A stretch of 64,000 nt of DNA from Gonatopus flavifemur (lineage: Eukaryota > Arthropoda > Insecta > Hymenoptera > Dryinidae). The stretch spans positions 27,564,001 to 27,628,000 of the forward strand of contig JAFFJZ010000004.1 of assembly GCA_018340375.1 (NCBI GenBank), in the 5' to 3' direction. The position numbers and the translations under genes are program-made. A model generated the notes under the pieces. The model was not told the origin of the DNA. It ran no database searches and saw only the letters and a program-made list of their open reading frames with translations. Below, piece by piece: positions 11,573-22,796 of this stretch. Numbering within the stretch: the first letter of the stretch is position 1; every line of letters begins with the position of its first letter.

Positions 11573-12603
11573 CACTGTGAAAAAGGTTTGCCGGAAAATT
11601 CCAGTCAATGTACTGGAAGTTATTAACCTGTGCATGTACCGGAAAATTTTAGCACATTTGTACTGCAAAAATTCAGTACAAATGTTATGGAATTTCAGCA
11701 TCAAAACTGGAAATTTTCTGAGCCTCAGTACTGGAATTTTTCAGTACACAAACTGGATTTTTCCAGGACATGTACTGGAAAATTAATGCTGAGAATATTC
11801 TTGGAAATAAAAAAAAATTGCTCACACACAGTGATTTTGCACGGTTCTTGTGTTTCAAGATGATTAAGAAACTTGATCGTTCATGTGGATGGGCAGAAAG
11901 GCATGTCTACCTACCGGGATTTGAACCTACACTTTTCTACCTGCCTACGAACTGCAACTTCAGACCTAACCGATGAGAGTTATAGCGCGACATGTTGGAA
12001 GTCCAGCTTGGGTTACTACATATGCTCCATATCTAGAATACACAAAGGCATAAGTCTTCGAAAAACCTCATATATAAATTTTATTTGCTAGAATCACAAT
12101 TATTATTCAAAATCTCAATCAGGAAATTTTTAAAATAAAGACTTGAAATTTTTCCTGCCAGAAATCACGAAGTCCAATAGAAGTGGAAAATTTCAGTGCA
12201 ACAGTGATTAAATTCCAGCATAACTAGAAAATTCCGTTGCATAGCAATTGGAAGATTCCATCACACGACCTGAAAATTGCAGTTCAAAACCTGTATATTT
12301 CCAGTATACCAACGATTAGGTTTTTTTTTCTAAATTCGAAATTTTTTCCACGCCCTTATTGAGGGGATACTTTTTTCTGGTGCACAAGAACTGTAAAATT
12401 GTCGGACGAGTCAGTGAAATTTCCGCGAAATCATGGCAAAATTTCAGTACACAATCTCAAACTCAAAAATTCCAGTACAAGGACTGAATTTTCAGTTATG
12501 CTTGGTAAATTTTCCAGTACCGTACCAACAAAATCTTTGTACATATACTGGAATATCAATATGGCAGTACTAGCACTGGAAATTTCCGGTTTTTTTTACA
12601 GTG
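11573..12603. mobile_element. CACTG-terminal element, copy 2 (inverted relative to copy 1)
   Basis: Complete ends, CACTGTGAAAAAGG and TTTTTTTTACAGTG, each flanked by TG. The sequence is the reverse complement of 3,047-4,149, including the tRNA-like core. The TG duplication with CACTG termini is what suggests a CACTA/EnSpm-like origin. Confidence 0.88.
11905..11990 (-). other. tRNA-like segment, copy 2
   Basis: On the minus strand GGTTCAAATCCCGG (B box) and CTCATCGGTTAGGTC (A-box region) are kept, as in the copy at 3,735. The shared position shows the segment belongs to the ancestral element. Confidence 0.45.
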
Positions 12604-12964
12604 TGCTCTTGAGTATGTTGGGAATAAAATATTTGTTGAAATTCCCACATCTGTGGCAAGAATTGTGGATTGTGAGATCGAATTGGAAAAACTGACGTCT
12701 TTAAGTATTCACTAAAAAATTCGATTAATTGATGGATTCTGGATATAATATTCAAGGACATATTTCCTGCGTTTGAATTCAGAGGATAGGTTGGATGGTG
12801 AAACAGAGTACTTCTGAAATGATGCGGGGGAAGATGAATACAGCAGGATTTTCTTCATATGAAAACTCATATATTATTCCAATATCATAGCTATATAAGG
12901 TGTGAAAAAGCACCATGGTGTTTGAAACATTTTCTCTGAATAAGTTGACATGTGAGGATACCTA
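12604..12964. other. gene-free stretch
   Basis: Nothing recognised. Confidence 0.5.
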
Positions 12965-13166
12965 CACGGAGAGAAATTCATAGTTCAATTCACTATGGGA
13001 CTTTGTAACCGAGGAACAGACTGAACTTACGATGAAATTTACTATGACGAGACAATAGAAACATAATCAAATTCACTATGTTTCACAGGATATCCCATTG
13101 GAGAGTCAGTCTGTTCCTCGGGCCCAATAGCCACATAGTAAATTCAACTAAAAATTTCTTTTCGTG
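12965..13166. mobile_element. CACGGAGA-terminal small element
   Basis: CACGGAGAGAAATTC at the left mirrors AAATTTCTTTTCGTG at the right. TA flanks both sides. AATTCACTATG words appear in both orientations inside, and GAGGAACAGACTGA is mirrored by CAGTCTGTTCCTC. Confidence 0.85.
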
Positions 13167-13168
13167 TA

Positions 13169-14097
13169 TATTTATTTTAACATATTTTCCCTGCAAAAGA
13201 AATAATACAAGTCGAGAAAAAAAAGAGGAAAGCGGAAAACCCGAAGAATTGATCATAGCATGGAGGAAATGGTGAATACTAAAATCATTCGGAATACAAC
13301 TCGATGAATTCTGTTGGAGATTTCTATACGATTATAAGCCATGAAAATGTTCGAGATTAATTCATGAACAGATTATCATATTAGATTTTATAGGATTGAG
13401 TACTCCATGATGTGATTCGAAGTCTTTTGTTTTCATAATATAGAATACCGACTCATAATAAAACAAGCGTGCAGAAATGAATGAGTTTTGCAAGATTTAA
13501 TTGTACCGTTTTTGCATGTACGTTATTAAGATTTGAATTCATTGCAGATAACCAACTAAAATATATCTGATATCAGTTTATAACGAGTATGTTTATAAGG
13601 GAGCAAATTTCGCTTATTTTTTCCTCATTCTTTCCTCAGAACATGGGGAAAGATATGGAAAATTGGCAAGTTTGTGAAAATAGACAGGGAACACTTTCTC
13701 ACAGGTATCTCGGTTCTTTTTCTTCCTGAATTTTCAAAGAATTGATGACATGTTCCAAAAAAATAAGAATTTCGATCTTCCCATGTAAGCATCCGAACAC
13801 TCTTCAAAAGCTGGTTGTCATTATGACAACTGAAGCGTGAAAAACTTCCAATTCCTTCCTAAAATACGTCTATATGACTCTTTGTTACGCTCAAATGACT
13901 TTTAGCTTCCTCTTTCGTCGCGCTTCAACGCTTCATTTCTAGCACGTTGATTCTCCAAATTCTGGAATTGTTTAGAAACATATCTCTAAATCATTTGAAG
14001 ATAGTATAAAGAATGATGAGCATTTAGTTTCAGGCTCTCTGAATATTATATTTGAACATTTTTTTAGTTGAGTGAGAAACCGATGAGTGCCTTTTCA
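13169..14097. other. gene-free stretch
   Basis: Nothing recognised. Confidence 0.5.
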
Positions 14098-14099
14098 TA

Positions 14100-15345
14100 T
14101 TAGGTGTATAACTTTGCTTCCGCCGTTTTTTTTTCGAAATTCGAGGCTTTATTGTAAAAAACTGGTTATACATTTATGATTCAAAGTATTGTCCATCGCT
14201 GGCCACTACTTTCTCCCATCTTCCGGGCAGCATACGAATCCCGCGTTGAAAAAACTGGTCATCTTTTGAAGCGATCCTCGGATCGATCCAATTTTTTACT
14301 TCTTCATAAGACCGGAAGTGCTGGTCAGCTAGGCCGTGTGCCATTTCGAAACAAGTGATGGTCTGAGGGAGCAACGTCTGGAGAATACGGCGGGTGGGGT
14401 AGGACTTCCCATTTCAAAGTTTCCAAGTATGTCTTGACCACTTTATCATGTCCCTCGTTGTATTGCGGCCGTTTGTCTTTCAATGCTCGGCTCAAACGCA
14501 TTAACTGCGTTCGATAACGATCACCTGTGATTGCTTCAGTCGGTTTTAACAACTCATAATACACTACGCCGAGCTGGTCCCATCAAATACTGAGCATAAC
14601 CTTGGAACCGTGAATATTCGGCTTGGCCGTTGACGTAGAAGCATGGCCGGGATATCCCCGTGATTTTCTATGCTTGGGATTATCATAATGAACCCATTTT
14701 TCGTCCCCAGTCACAATGCGATGCAGAAATCCCTTCCGTCTTTGCCTTGCAAGCAACTGTTCACAAACACACGGACGCCGTTCAACATCTCTCGGCTTCA
14801 ACTCGTACGGTACCCAATTCCCTTGTTTCTGAATCATTCCCATGACTTTCAGGCGTTTTGAAATGGCTGGTTGCGTCACTCCCAATGATTCTGCCAATTC
14901 TTGTTGCGTTTGGCACGAGTCTTGATCAAGTTAATCCTCCAATTCTGCATCTTCGGAAACCTCCTCTCTTCCACCGCCATGCTGGTCTTCGACATTAAAA
15001 TCACCGTTCTTGAAGCGTTGAAACCACTCTCGGCACGTTCTTTCACTAATAACGGCCTCGCCATAGGTATTTGAGAGCATTCGATGACCCTCAGCCGCAG
15101 ATTTCTTCATATTAAAGCAGAAAATTGAAACCTCCCGCAAATGATGAGAATTTGGCTCGTAAGCTGATATGTTTAATCGAGAATAACTTTATGATGCAGA
15201 CACACAAATCGACTAATATTTCGATGGCGTTATGTTTACAAATACCTCAGGTGATTGTATGACATCTATGATCTATTTATTTCAATTACTACGTACCGCT
15301 ACAGCCATCTATTGTAAAACAGCGGACGCAAAATTATACACCTAA
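14100..15345 (-). mobile_element. mariner transposon copy 1 (dead)
   Basis: 1,246-bp element with inverted ends TTAGGTGTATAACTTTGC and TTAGGTGTATAATTTTGC (as complement), each flanked by TA. Length, ends and target duplication are typical of mariner. The transposase inside is broken in at least five ways (see the pseudogene entry). Confidence 0.93.
14174..15170 (-). pseudogene. mariner transposase, disrupted, second catalytic Asp deleted
   Basis: Reading minus, the start codon is ATA instead of ATG (about 15,170). The N-terminal helix-turn-helix region is readable (EVSIFCFNMKKSAAEGHRM, CREWFQRFKNGDF). A TAA at about 14,929 replaces a Leu codon after EDAELED. The second DNA-binding helix (VTQPAISKRL) and the first catalytic motif TGDEKW follow. 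A TGA replaces Trp in the usual WWDQ motif (about 14,583). Between HDKV and VKTYL, about 14 residues are missing in frame; in related mariners this stretch contains HDNAR with the second catalytic Asp. The third motif SPDVAPSD is present, then a frameshift near 14,350 moves the C-terminus to another frame ending GQYFES. It belongs to the mauritiana/cecropia-like mariner group and cannot make active enzyme. Confidence 0.92.
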
Positions 15346-15347
15346 TA

Positions 15348-17251
15348 TATCCCTGGATATCTGAATTGTTTAGGATGCGGACGAAGCAAGCGTATGTGGG
15401 CTACAATTTGTTCAAAATGAGCGAATTTTGAAGGGGGTCGGACTGCTGAGCGAAGTGAAGCAGCCAGAGACCAGAGCCCTCTGATTATTCTTGTCAGAAC
15501 TAATTCTGCAGCGAAATAGTTGATCATAGTAGAAATTATGAAAAGATCCCTTTATGAGCTAAAGCTGGATAACAACTGCCAGTATAATCAAAACACCCAT
15601 TTCCAACCATTTTTTCGAATAGAATAGAGCCCAGTTGTGCCAGACTTAGAATTTCAGAAGTGCAAGTAAGTGACTGGTTCAATTAGTTTCTGTGAGAATT
15701 ATATGGAATTATTGATTGATAGAAATAGTTCTTCAAGAACTCAAAAGCTGTTAATTTTGGGATGACCTATGTTCAAAAAAATGTAGTAATGAATTACTTC
15801 TCTGTACACAATATCCTTATTCTTCAAATCATTCGTAATTGTACAATAATTCACGGGAATCATAATTTTTATTTGTGATAGAATTGATCATTCATATATA
15901 TTATGAAAAATATTGCATCCCATAGTATGTTTATTCATTTTCTTTTTAAATATATTTCTTTCTTTTTTCTCTGAAAATTGAAAAAACTCTAGTTTTATTT
16001 CAGCTCTATTTTTCAACTCCAACAATTTGTCCTTCTCTTAAGATATGAAGAAAAAATGTCGACATATTTCACAGAGCTCTCCTATGTTCTATACTGACCA
16101 TAATTCATCAAATGTGAAAAGAATAACGACATACGTTCCAGAACATGACTACGTGCGCTACAGCGAAAACTTTGTAGGATATTCGCTTCTGTACGTATCT
16201 ACATCAAACCGTCTGATATGATCCACCGCATATTTCACACTTCTCTCAATCCTTCGAATGTATGGAATTCTTGTTGAAACTATATGATTGATACGACTGA
16301 TACTGGGGGAGTTTTTATAACAATTTCAATATGTATTCAAATAATATGTATTTCCTCATTTGGAATTTTATTGCTCATATCCGAAATATTAACTTACAGA
16401 AAGATGTTTCTTTTGATTAGGATATCAGATTCTCACTCGATGAATCACTGAAATGTTCAACGATGTTTCACTGAAGTTCCATATATAAGGTTCCGAAAAA
16501 ACATATAAAATATATGACTCAGATATTTCTGCACAAGATTTGGAAATTTCTCATCTCATAGTCATTTCATGAACACTGTTGAGGAACATTTCATCGTTGA
16601 TCATTATTAGAACGGTCCAAAAGAAATCTCACAAATTGAAAATTACCGATAGGAAGGAATTTCTCATAAGAAAAATGTGTATTTTGGTGAATTCTAACAG
16701 TCTATATTTTTTATTTTTCATTTTGACGAATTTTTTCTCTCGTTTCATTGGGCTCTTGGATGGGATTCAGAATGTGTTCGAGCGCTCAGAGAGTTTTAGT
16801 ATCCGGATCTTCGATTATTTGATTCCGATTAATCTTTTTTTTCCGAATAATCGATCATTTGATTAATTGTTCGATTCCGATTAATCATTATTTGATTGAT
16901 AAATAAATCAGAAACAGAATTATCATCGGAAATAATCAAATAATCGATTAACATGCACAACTCATGCAAAAAATGCATTTAGACCTGAATATGGAGCTCG
17001 AATTACCACGTGTGGTATAATCAGCTATGATACACGATTAGTTTTTGACCAACCATTTTTGTGAGTGCAGATAAAATAAAAAGGAATTGCGCGCTCCTGC
17101 GGAAACAGTTGAGGAATCAGTATTGTAAAAAAATCTTGTTAGATCCTCGCCCACGTATGAAAGAATCCAGAAGCAATAGGTCCTAGTGAAAACAATTGTA
17201 CCATCTTTCAATGCTCTTGTAGCGCAGCCGGTCATTTGAAAAAACCTTGAC
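15348..17251. other. gene-free AT-rich stretch
   Basis: 15,360-15,530 has a locally GC-richer patch without a recognisable product. 16,800-16,935 has repeated CGATTATTTGATT words in both orientations. Confidence 0.45.
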
Positions 17252-17253
17252 AT

Positions 17254-17614
17254 CCCTAGTAAAAATGAATCATATATGCGGCATATATGACCGAACGGGC
17301 CACATATATGATTTCACAGATTCATATATGACCCATATCAAATCCATATATGGGCCATATATGGCCATATACATCCCATATTTGGCATTGTTTAGCCTAT
17401 ATATGGATCATTTTCTGTCCTTATATGAATCGAACGGCCCTACATGAATTTTATATGGTGATATATGAGTTTTATAAGGTCATATATGGCCCATATATGA
17501 ATTATGTAAGGGTCATATATGATTTATATGTTATCATATATGATTTCTACAAAGTCCATATATGAATCAAATACGGTTTATATATAGAGCATATATGAAT
17601 CATTTTTACTAGAG
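17254..17614. mobile_element. CATATATG-word element
   Basis: The ends CCCTAGTAAAAATGAATC and GATTCATTTTTACTAGAG are inverted for about 24 bp and flanked by AT. Inside are more than a dozen copies of CATATATG or ATATATGG-type words in both orientations. No coding capacity. Confidence 0.88.
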
Positions 17615-17616
17615 AT

Positions 17617-18507
17617 CAACTGAAGGGTATCGATTTTTGTACACTTTTACAATTTTTTTAAAGTAGATGAGATAGGCAATGGCTCAAACACCTACATTTT
17701 CGTTAATTTTCCCTCACTAATCTCTAATAAAGTCACATGCAGAAGTGAGAGATCTCGTTGAGTACTGATTGGATCCGTTATATATTTTTTCCATCTCCAT
17801 GATGATGAGAATTGTTTATTATGGATTCATAATATATTCGGAAGCGTGAATGGAATAATCCTATTATAAAGAGAATAATTGTCCCAAAAATCACATGCCA
17901 GTCCAAATCCATTATATTTTCCTCGATCAACGCCTACACTGCCGTGCTTAGGTAAAAGCCGTTAAACTGAATTTACTACATTTTACTAATTTCGATAACA
18001 ACGTATTTTTCGGATGCCGATATATTTTTCAAAATTATAAATTCAAAAAAGCAGTAAATCAAGTTTGCTGCATTTGACCTGAGCATGGTACTATAATAGT
18101 CTGTCTTCAATCACAATCAATTATGTTCTGACTTGAAACTCGACGTTCACTCATTTTTAAGTATTGAAAGAACGCTTTCATATTATCCTTCCCCATTTGC
18201 AACTTTCTTGGATTATTCATCCGCTCTTTAAAATAACATGCCTTAAGGTTCCAATGTCATAAAATCTCTTTTATATTCATCTGCTTTCAATTCCCATCAT
18301 TCGCTATCATCCAATCGATATTCCAGAGAGGATATTTGGAGATAAATTGAGAGACTGCGGAGTGATAATTTTTCTTCCAATGACATTCGAGACTCGTCTC
18401 GCCGATTTGAGCATTTTCCTCTACCATCAGAACCACTGTGACATCGCATCAAATCAAATTCTGACCGTACTTTGTCCCAACTGGGCCATATCTGTGTTGA
18501 ATCTTAC
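17617..18507. other. gene-free stretch
   Basis: Nothing recognised. Confidence 0.5.
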
Positions 18508-18617
18508 TTTTCGGTCAAATTCTATACGTTCAAAATGAATTATCGATTCTCCAGTGGGAAGAGCGAATGAAAACATTTTTATCAAATCCACAATTCTTGC
18601 CATTGATATTTTTATCA
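18508..18617 (-). CDS. candidate internal exon, unknown protein
   Basis: On the minus strand a good acceptor (TTCTTATTGCAG) is followed by 110 open bases ending at a good donor (CGAAAA|GTAAGA). The peptide includes MARIVDLIKMFSFALPTGES and HFERIEFDRK. I do not recognise it. An open frame of 36 codons is not improbable by chance, so the paired splice sites are the main support. Confidence 0.25.
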
Positions 18618-18837
18618 CTGCAATAAGAATTTATCCTGAAGAATTTGGGATCTAAAATGTCACTCCGGGGTGGGTAATTTTACAATATTATGATTTATAA
18701 TCAATCAGTATAGTTCCACACAAAATTATTGTTAGATACGTTTTCAAAACTTGAAAGTAATCAATCGCCATGATATGAATAAATTGGAGGGGAATTCCTT
18801 CACACATTTGATGCGCAGTAAATTAACCCTCTACGGA

Positions 18838-18959
18838 TGATGGAGCTTTAGACGAAATCTAGATGAATAGACTTCGAAAGCTCCATCGCCGACGAAGGGA
18901 TAATCATTGATGAATAGGTAGGATATATTTTAATAAAATATATCATATTCATCAATGAT
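18838..18959. repeat. two adjacent hairpins
   Basis: 18,838-18,887 pairs GATGGAGCTTT with AAAGCTCCATC. 18,903-18,959 pairs ATCATTGATGAAT with ATTCATCAATGAT, plus an inner ATATATTTTA/AAAATATAT stem, forming a hairpin of about 57 nt with an asymmetric internal loop. Confidence 0.6.
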
Positions 18960-19523
18960 CAACTCTTTGTTGATGATATTAATTTGGATTTCTCCTGAGA
19001 CTTTATCATTAACGGGGAATCAATATATTCATTAAATGTCATCAGAATAATCTGGGCCCACAATTTACAAAACATCTCGATCTTCTAATTTTCGATTACG
19101 TTTTAATTGTTCTCAGCGAATTCTTTTTTGTCAATTCCTTCTACATATTAATTCCTACGATTTGAATGTACAATGCTGTTATAGAGAGATTATTTTTGGA
19201 ATAAAACTGTTCCAAAATGCTCCCGTTGATGTCGATTCCGAAAGAATTCATAATAAATTCTTGAGAATTATTCAAGATTTCTTTTTGAATTTCAGGGATT
19301 CATTAAAAATTCATTCTGAACTGTCATAACGAAGATTCCTTGAAAATCGTACGATTAATTAATTAATTCATGAAGTATTCTTAATCACCAAATCAGGACC
19401 AGCGTGCTGTGTGGGTAAATGAAATATTTATTCTTGCATTTCATTGATATTGTAGAATTACCACTCATTCTACTGGACAGGAATTGAAAATTCGTTCGAT
19501 TATTTCAATACTTATAGTAAAAC
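18960..19523. other. gene-free stretch
   Basis: Nothing recognised. Confidence 0.5.
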
Positions 19524-19617
19524 GAGGTGATTTTGACTTAAAGGGTGACTTTGACAGCCCTTGGACCGCTTTAACGGAGCGCCAAAGTGCGGTTTAAACG
19601 TATGCGCTGCCACACAA

Positions 19618-20823
19618 ATTCAAAGCTCTGAAGAAGAAAAGGAAAATGCAAAACAGATGGAATTTGAAGAATCTCAAACAAAAACGAACACAGGAGGCAT
19701 TCAAAGTGTTGTTGGACGAGAAATTGGAGGATCGACAAGAGAAAGACTTGGAAATAGAGAGTAGATGGACAAATATAAAGGGGAACATAGAACAATGTGC
19801 AGATGAAATTTTGAAGAAGGATGGAGTAGAACCTAAGAACCCGTGGATAACGGAAGAAATTCTCGATTTGATTAATGAATGGAGGAAATACAAGAATAAG
19901 AGTAGCGAACCAGACCAGCAGACATACAAGGCACTGAGGAATAAAATAATAAGACAATCAGGAAAAGCAAAAGAACAATGGTTAGAGGAAAAATGTCAGG
20001 ATATAGAAGTAAGATTACACTTAGGGAAAATAGATGAAGCATATAGGATTGTTAAGAGATTTTTTGGACAAGTGAAATCTACAAGCAGTAAGATCAAAAA
20101 TTCTCTAGGGAGACAATTGATAAGAACGGAGGAAAAAATAGAACAATGGATTAACCATTCAGAAGATCTGTATAAAGGAAGCGATAATATAGGATTTCTA
20201 GAGAGGGAGGAAGTTGTCGATGAAGAAGAATTGGGAGATTCAATTTTGAGATCAGAATTCGACAGGACTTTAAAAGAATTGAAAAATAATAAAGCGCCAG
20301 GAATAGATGGAATAAGTGCGGACCTTATCAAAGCCTCCAGTCAGAAAATTCGTGACGCACTGTTTGAATTGGTCAGAGATATGTACGGAAGAGAAGAAGT
20401 ACCGAAAGATTTCCAGAAGAATAAAATTGTCGCCATTCCAAAAAAACAAGGAGCAAACCAATGCGAGAACTACAGAACGATTAGTTCAACTTCACATGCC
20501 TCGAAAATACTGACAAAAATTATATACAGGAGAATAGAGAATAAAATAGAGAGTAGATTAGCAGAAGATCAGTTCGGTTTTAGGAGGAATAGAGGAACGC
20601 GGGAAGCAATATTAGCACTCAGAACAGTAGTAGAGAAAAGTCTGGAGTTAAGAAAGTCTGTGTATACATATAGGTTTTGTAGATATACAAGAAGCATTCG
20701 ATAATGTTGATTGAGAGAAAGTGTTCACGATTTTGAAAAGGGTAAGAATTAATTTTAAGGATTTCATCAAACCAGTCATGAGATTGATTACTTCATGATG
20801 ATGATGATGATGATGATAATGAT
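19618..20823 (+). mobile_element. 5'-truncated non-LTR retrotransposon fragment
   Basis: GCTGCCACACAA occurs directly repeated at 19,606-19,617 and 20,824-20,835, a 12-bp target-site duplication. The insert ends in a (GAT)n tail, as LINEs do, yet it stops in the middle of the reverse-transcriptase domain. The rest of the RT and the 3'UTR are missing. Confidence 0.85.
19646..20714 (+). pseudogene. LINE reverse transcriptase, partial and frameshifted
   Basis: A 352-codon open frame begins with a Lys/Glu-rich linker region between endonuclease and RT. It continues into RT fingers motifs: ELKNNKAPGIDGISADLIKA, KNKIVAIPKKQGANQCENYR, then SSTSHASKILTKI and EDQFGFRRNRGTREAILALR. After SLELRKSVY a +1 frameshift occurs (about 20,655-20,675). 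The next frame reads FVDIQEAFDNVD, which is RT motif A with its catalytic Asp, followed by TGA where family members have Trp. The YADD motif and thumb are absent. The motif wording fits the endonuclease-reverse transcriptase LINEs common in arthropods; the clade is not assigned. The product would be inactive. Confidence 0.9.
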
Positions 20824-20974
20824 GCTGCCACACAACGTCACGCGACTTCATTCCGCATCTGTTTAAACCGTACTTCGGTGCTCCGTTAAAGCGACCCAAG
20901 GGCTATCAAAGTTACTTTTAAAAGTCAAAGTAACCGCGTCTCACGGTAATTTGATAAAAATTTTTCTGTAGTAT

Positions 20975-21131
20975 CCCTAGTAGCACAAGGATGTTTGGAA
21001 TATCCGATGGATGTTCATAGAACATTCAAATACGCGGAAATATTCTATGGATGTTCATAGGACATCCAAAACGTATCAATATATTCTATGCATGTTCATA
21101 GAATATCCCAAACATTCTTGTGCTACTTGGG
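20975..21131. mobile_element. CCCTAGTAGCACA palindromic small element
   Basis: CCCTAGTAGCACAAGGATG at the left mirrors CATTCTTGTGCTACTTGGG at the right, flanked by AT on both sides. The interior repeats ATGTTCATAGAA-type words. Confidence 0.85.
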
Positions 21132-21265
21132 ATCATAAGAGAAGTTTTGATTCAAGTAGTTGAAAAAAAAGATGGCGTTCAGTTAGATGCTTAATTTTTG
21201 TCTATTGTGAGAAGAATAAAATTGAGATAATGAATCTATAAAATAAACATCGCGTTCGTAGTTAA

Positions 21266-21410
21266 TTACAATCTCAACACAAGAAATAATGTTTCCGCAA
21301 CACTCCCAACCCTGATAAGCAACGACTGAATATCATCTGCCATCTTTTCGCTTTCGATTTTGCCAACAAGTCGATAGATCTGATGAAAGTTATTTCCCAA
21401 ATAATTTTCA
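21266..21410 (-). CDS. candidate exon, unknown protein
   Basis: On the minus strand a long pyrimidine-rich tract ending TTTCATTTTCAAG precedes an open frame with HQIYRLVGKIESEKMADDIQ and SVAETLFLVLRL before a TAA. A GTAATT overlapping the stop could serve as a donor. The mixed charged/hydrophobic helix-like composition is protein-like, but I cannot assign a family. Chance occurrence is possible. Confidence 0.25.
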
Positions 21411-21469
21411 CTTGAAAATGAAATAGACGTGAGGGAAGACACGCAAGAAGATGAAGACCACGAGAACAC

Positions 21470-22544
21470 TCTGGAAGAATATTGCTTTCAGGACTCTGGT
21501 GGAAATCGTAGACCGTAGAGGGGAGGCTCCCTTTTGCGATGGTTTATTTAAATACCTACTTCGAACTTTCACTGTACGCCACTCTTACATCATTCCCCTG
21601 CCCTTATCCAATGTGATACGTTAGAAATCGTTTTATTTTATCTGTGGTACAACGAAGAGTCAAGAGTCGTGGAAGTCACGAGAAATGGAGAAAGAAAAGT
21701 ACATACAGTTATTCGAAGATGAGATACGAAAAGGAAGAAATACCCCCGTCCCAGGAGCAAAGTAAGTCTCATATAGATGTGACTCCGATATACATAAATT
21801 GGGTGTAGGATATATGTAATTCGTGACTGATGTCAAACATTTTTGGCTATCAAACTGAATTATCCATCAATCGATTGAAATCTATCAAAGTATTCAATGT
21901 ATAGGGAATACTTATTGATGAATTGAAAACATTACTGCAAGAGTCATTGTGAACACATATCGTGCCCAGTGCAGTGCTAGGAGTACTGATATATCCAATC
22001 ATTCTTTGCAGTATGACATCGTCACCTTTCCCCTCAGGTGGCATGTTGTGATCTTCATTTTTTCACGTGGTAATATTTCCTATGTACAGTGCCTTGTCAT
22101 ATTATTAGCCCAAAACTGGAGAATCACATTTTCATAGTATTTTCGTCACTTATTGTGAGACCGCTGTTTGTTTTCGATTATCATAGTTACTGTTTGGCCA
22201 AAGAATTCTCAAGGTACGATTCATATCGGAAGCGTTTAAGATTTTATGAATCGTGAAATCAGTAATCACACTCCTACAACTAAGCAAGAGCTGATTCGGA
22301 TACTCAATGACACTTAACTATCTCAATTAGAAATGAAAGATCGATTAGGAATTATTGTATAAAGAGCATTGAAGGGATGTTGGTTATCAAAAGTGGCCAC
22401 ATAAAATACTAATTTCAATCATTCATGATAGTAATGGTAATTTCAATACTTCATGATCATTCTAATTGTTCATCATCGTGAAAATAGTTCACTTCACTAT
22501 ATGTTGCCATTTTTTTCATTAAATTCACCATCTTCAACATACTG
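21470..22544. other. gene-free stretch
   Basis: Nothing recognised. Confidence 0.5.
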
Positions 22545-22794
22545 CACGGACAGAAGAAAACAGCACTGGTTACTGTCCATAACAGCAATCAGTTGAAAAA
22601 CAAATGAAAACACGCTTGGATGATAGAGGTTAGCGCGATCACAGTGGTGTGTACTGCAGAGAAATTCGTCAATGCTGCTTGGACATTAACGATTACTGGG
22701 AGACGCAGTAATGAACGGCGTGAATTTGATTTTTCATTTTTTTCAATGAATTACTGCGATTCACAGTAACCATTGCTGTTTTATTTTTTCCGTG
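22545..22794. mobile_element. CACGGACAGAA-terminal small element
   Basis: CACGGACAGAAGAAAACAGC at the left mirrors GCTGTTTTATTTTTTCCGTG at the right. GGTTACTGT is mirrored by ACAGTAACC. TG flanks both ends, showing the duplication need not be TA. Confidence 0.82.
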
Positions 22795-22796
22795 TG

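Larger units (their letters stand above)
19524..20935. mobile_element. foldback element split by a LINE insertion
   Basis: The left part (19,524-19,617) and right part (20,836-20,935) are inverted copies: GACTTTGACAGCCCTTGG, GCTTTAACGGAGC and CGGTTTAAACG each have a mirror in the right part. Joined, they make a palindromic element of about 195 bp. A LINE fragment separates them. Confidence 0.8.

Noticed and set aside
19524..20935. DNA transposon that captured a reverse transcriptase between its inverted repeats
   Set aside because: The 12-bp direct repeat GCTGCCACACAA flanks the RT segment inside the palindrome, and the segment ends in a (GAT)n tail, so it is a LINE insertion into a pre-existing foldback element.
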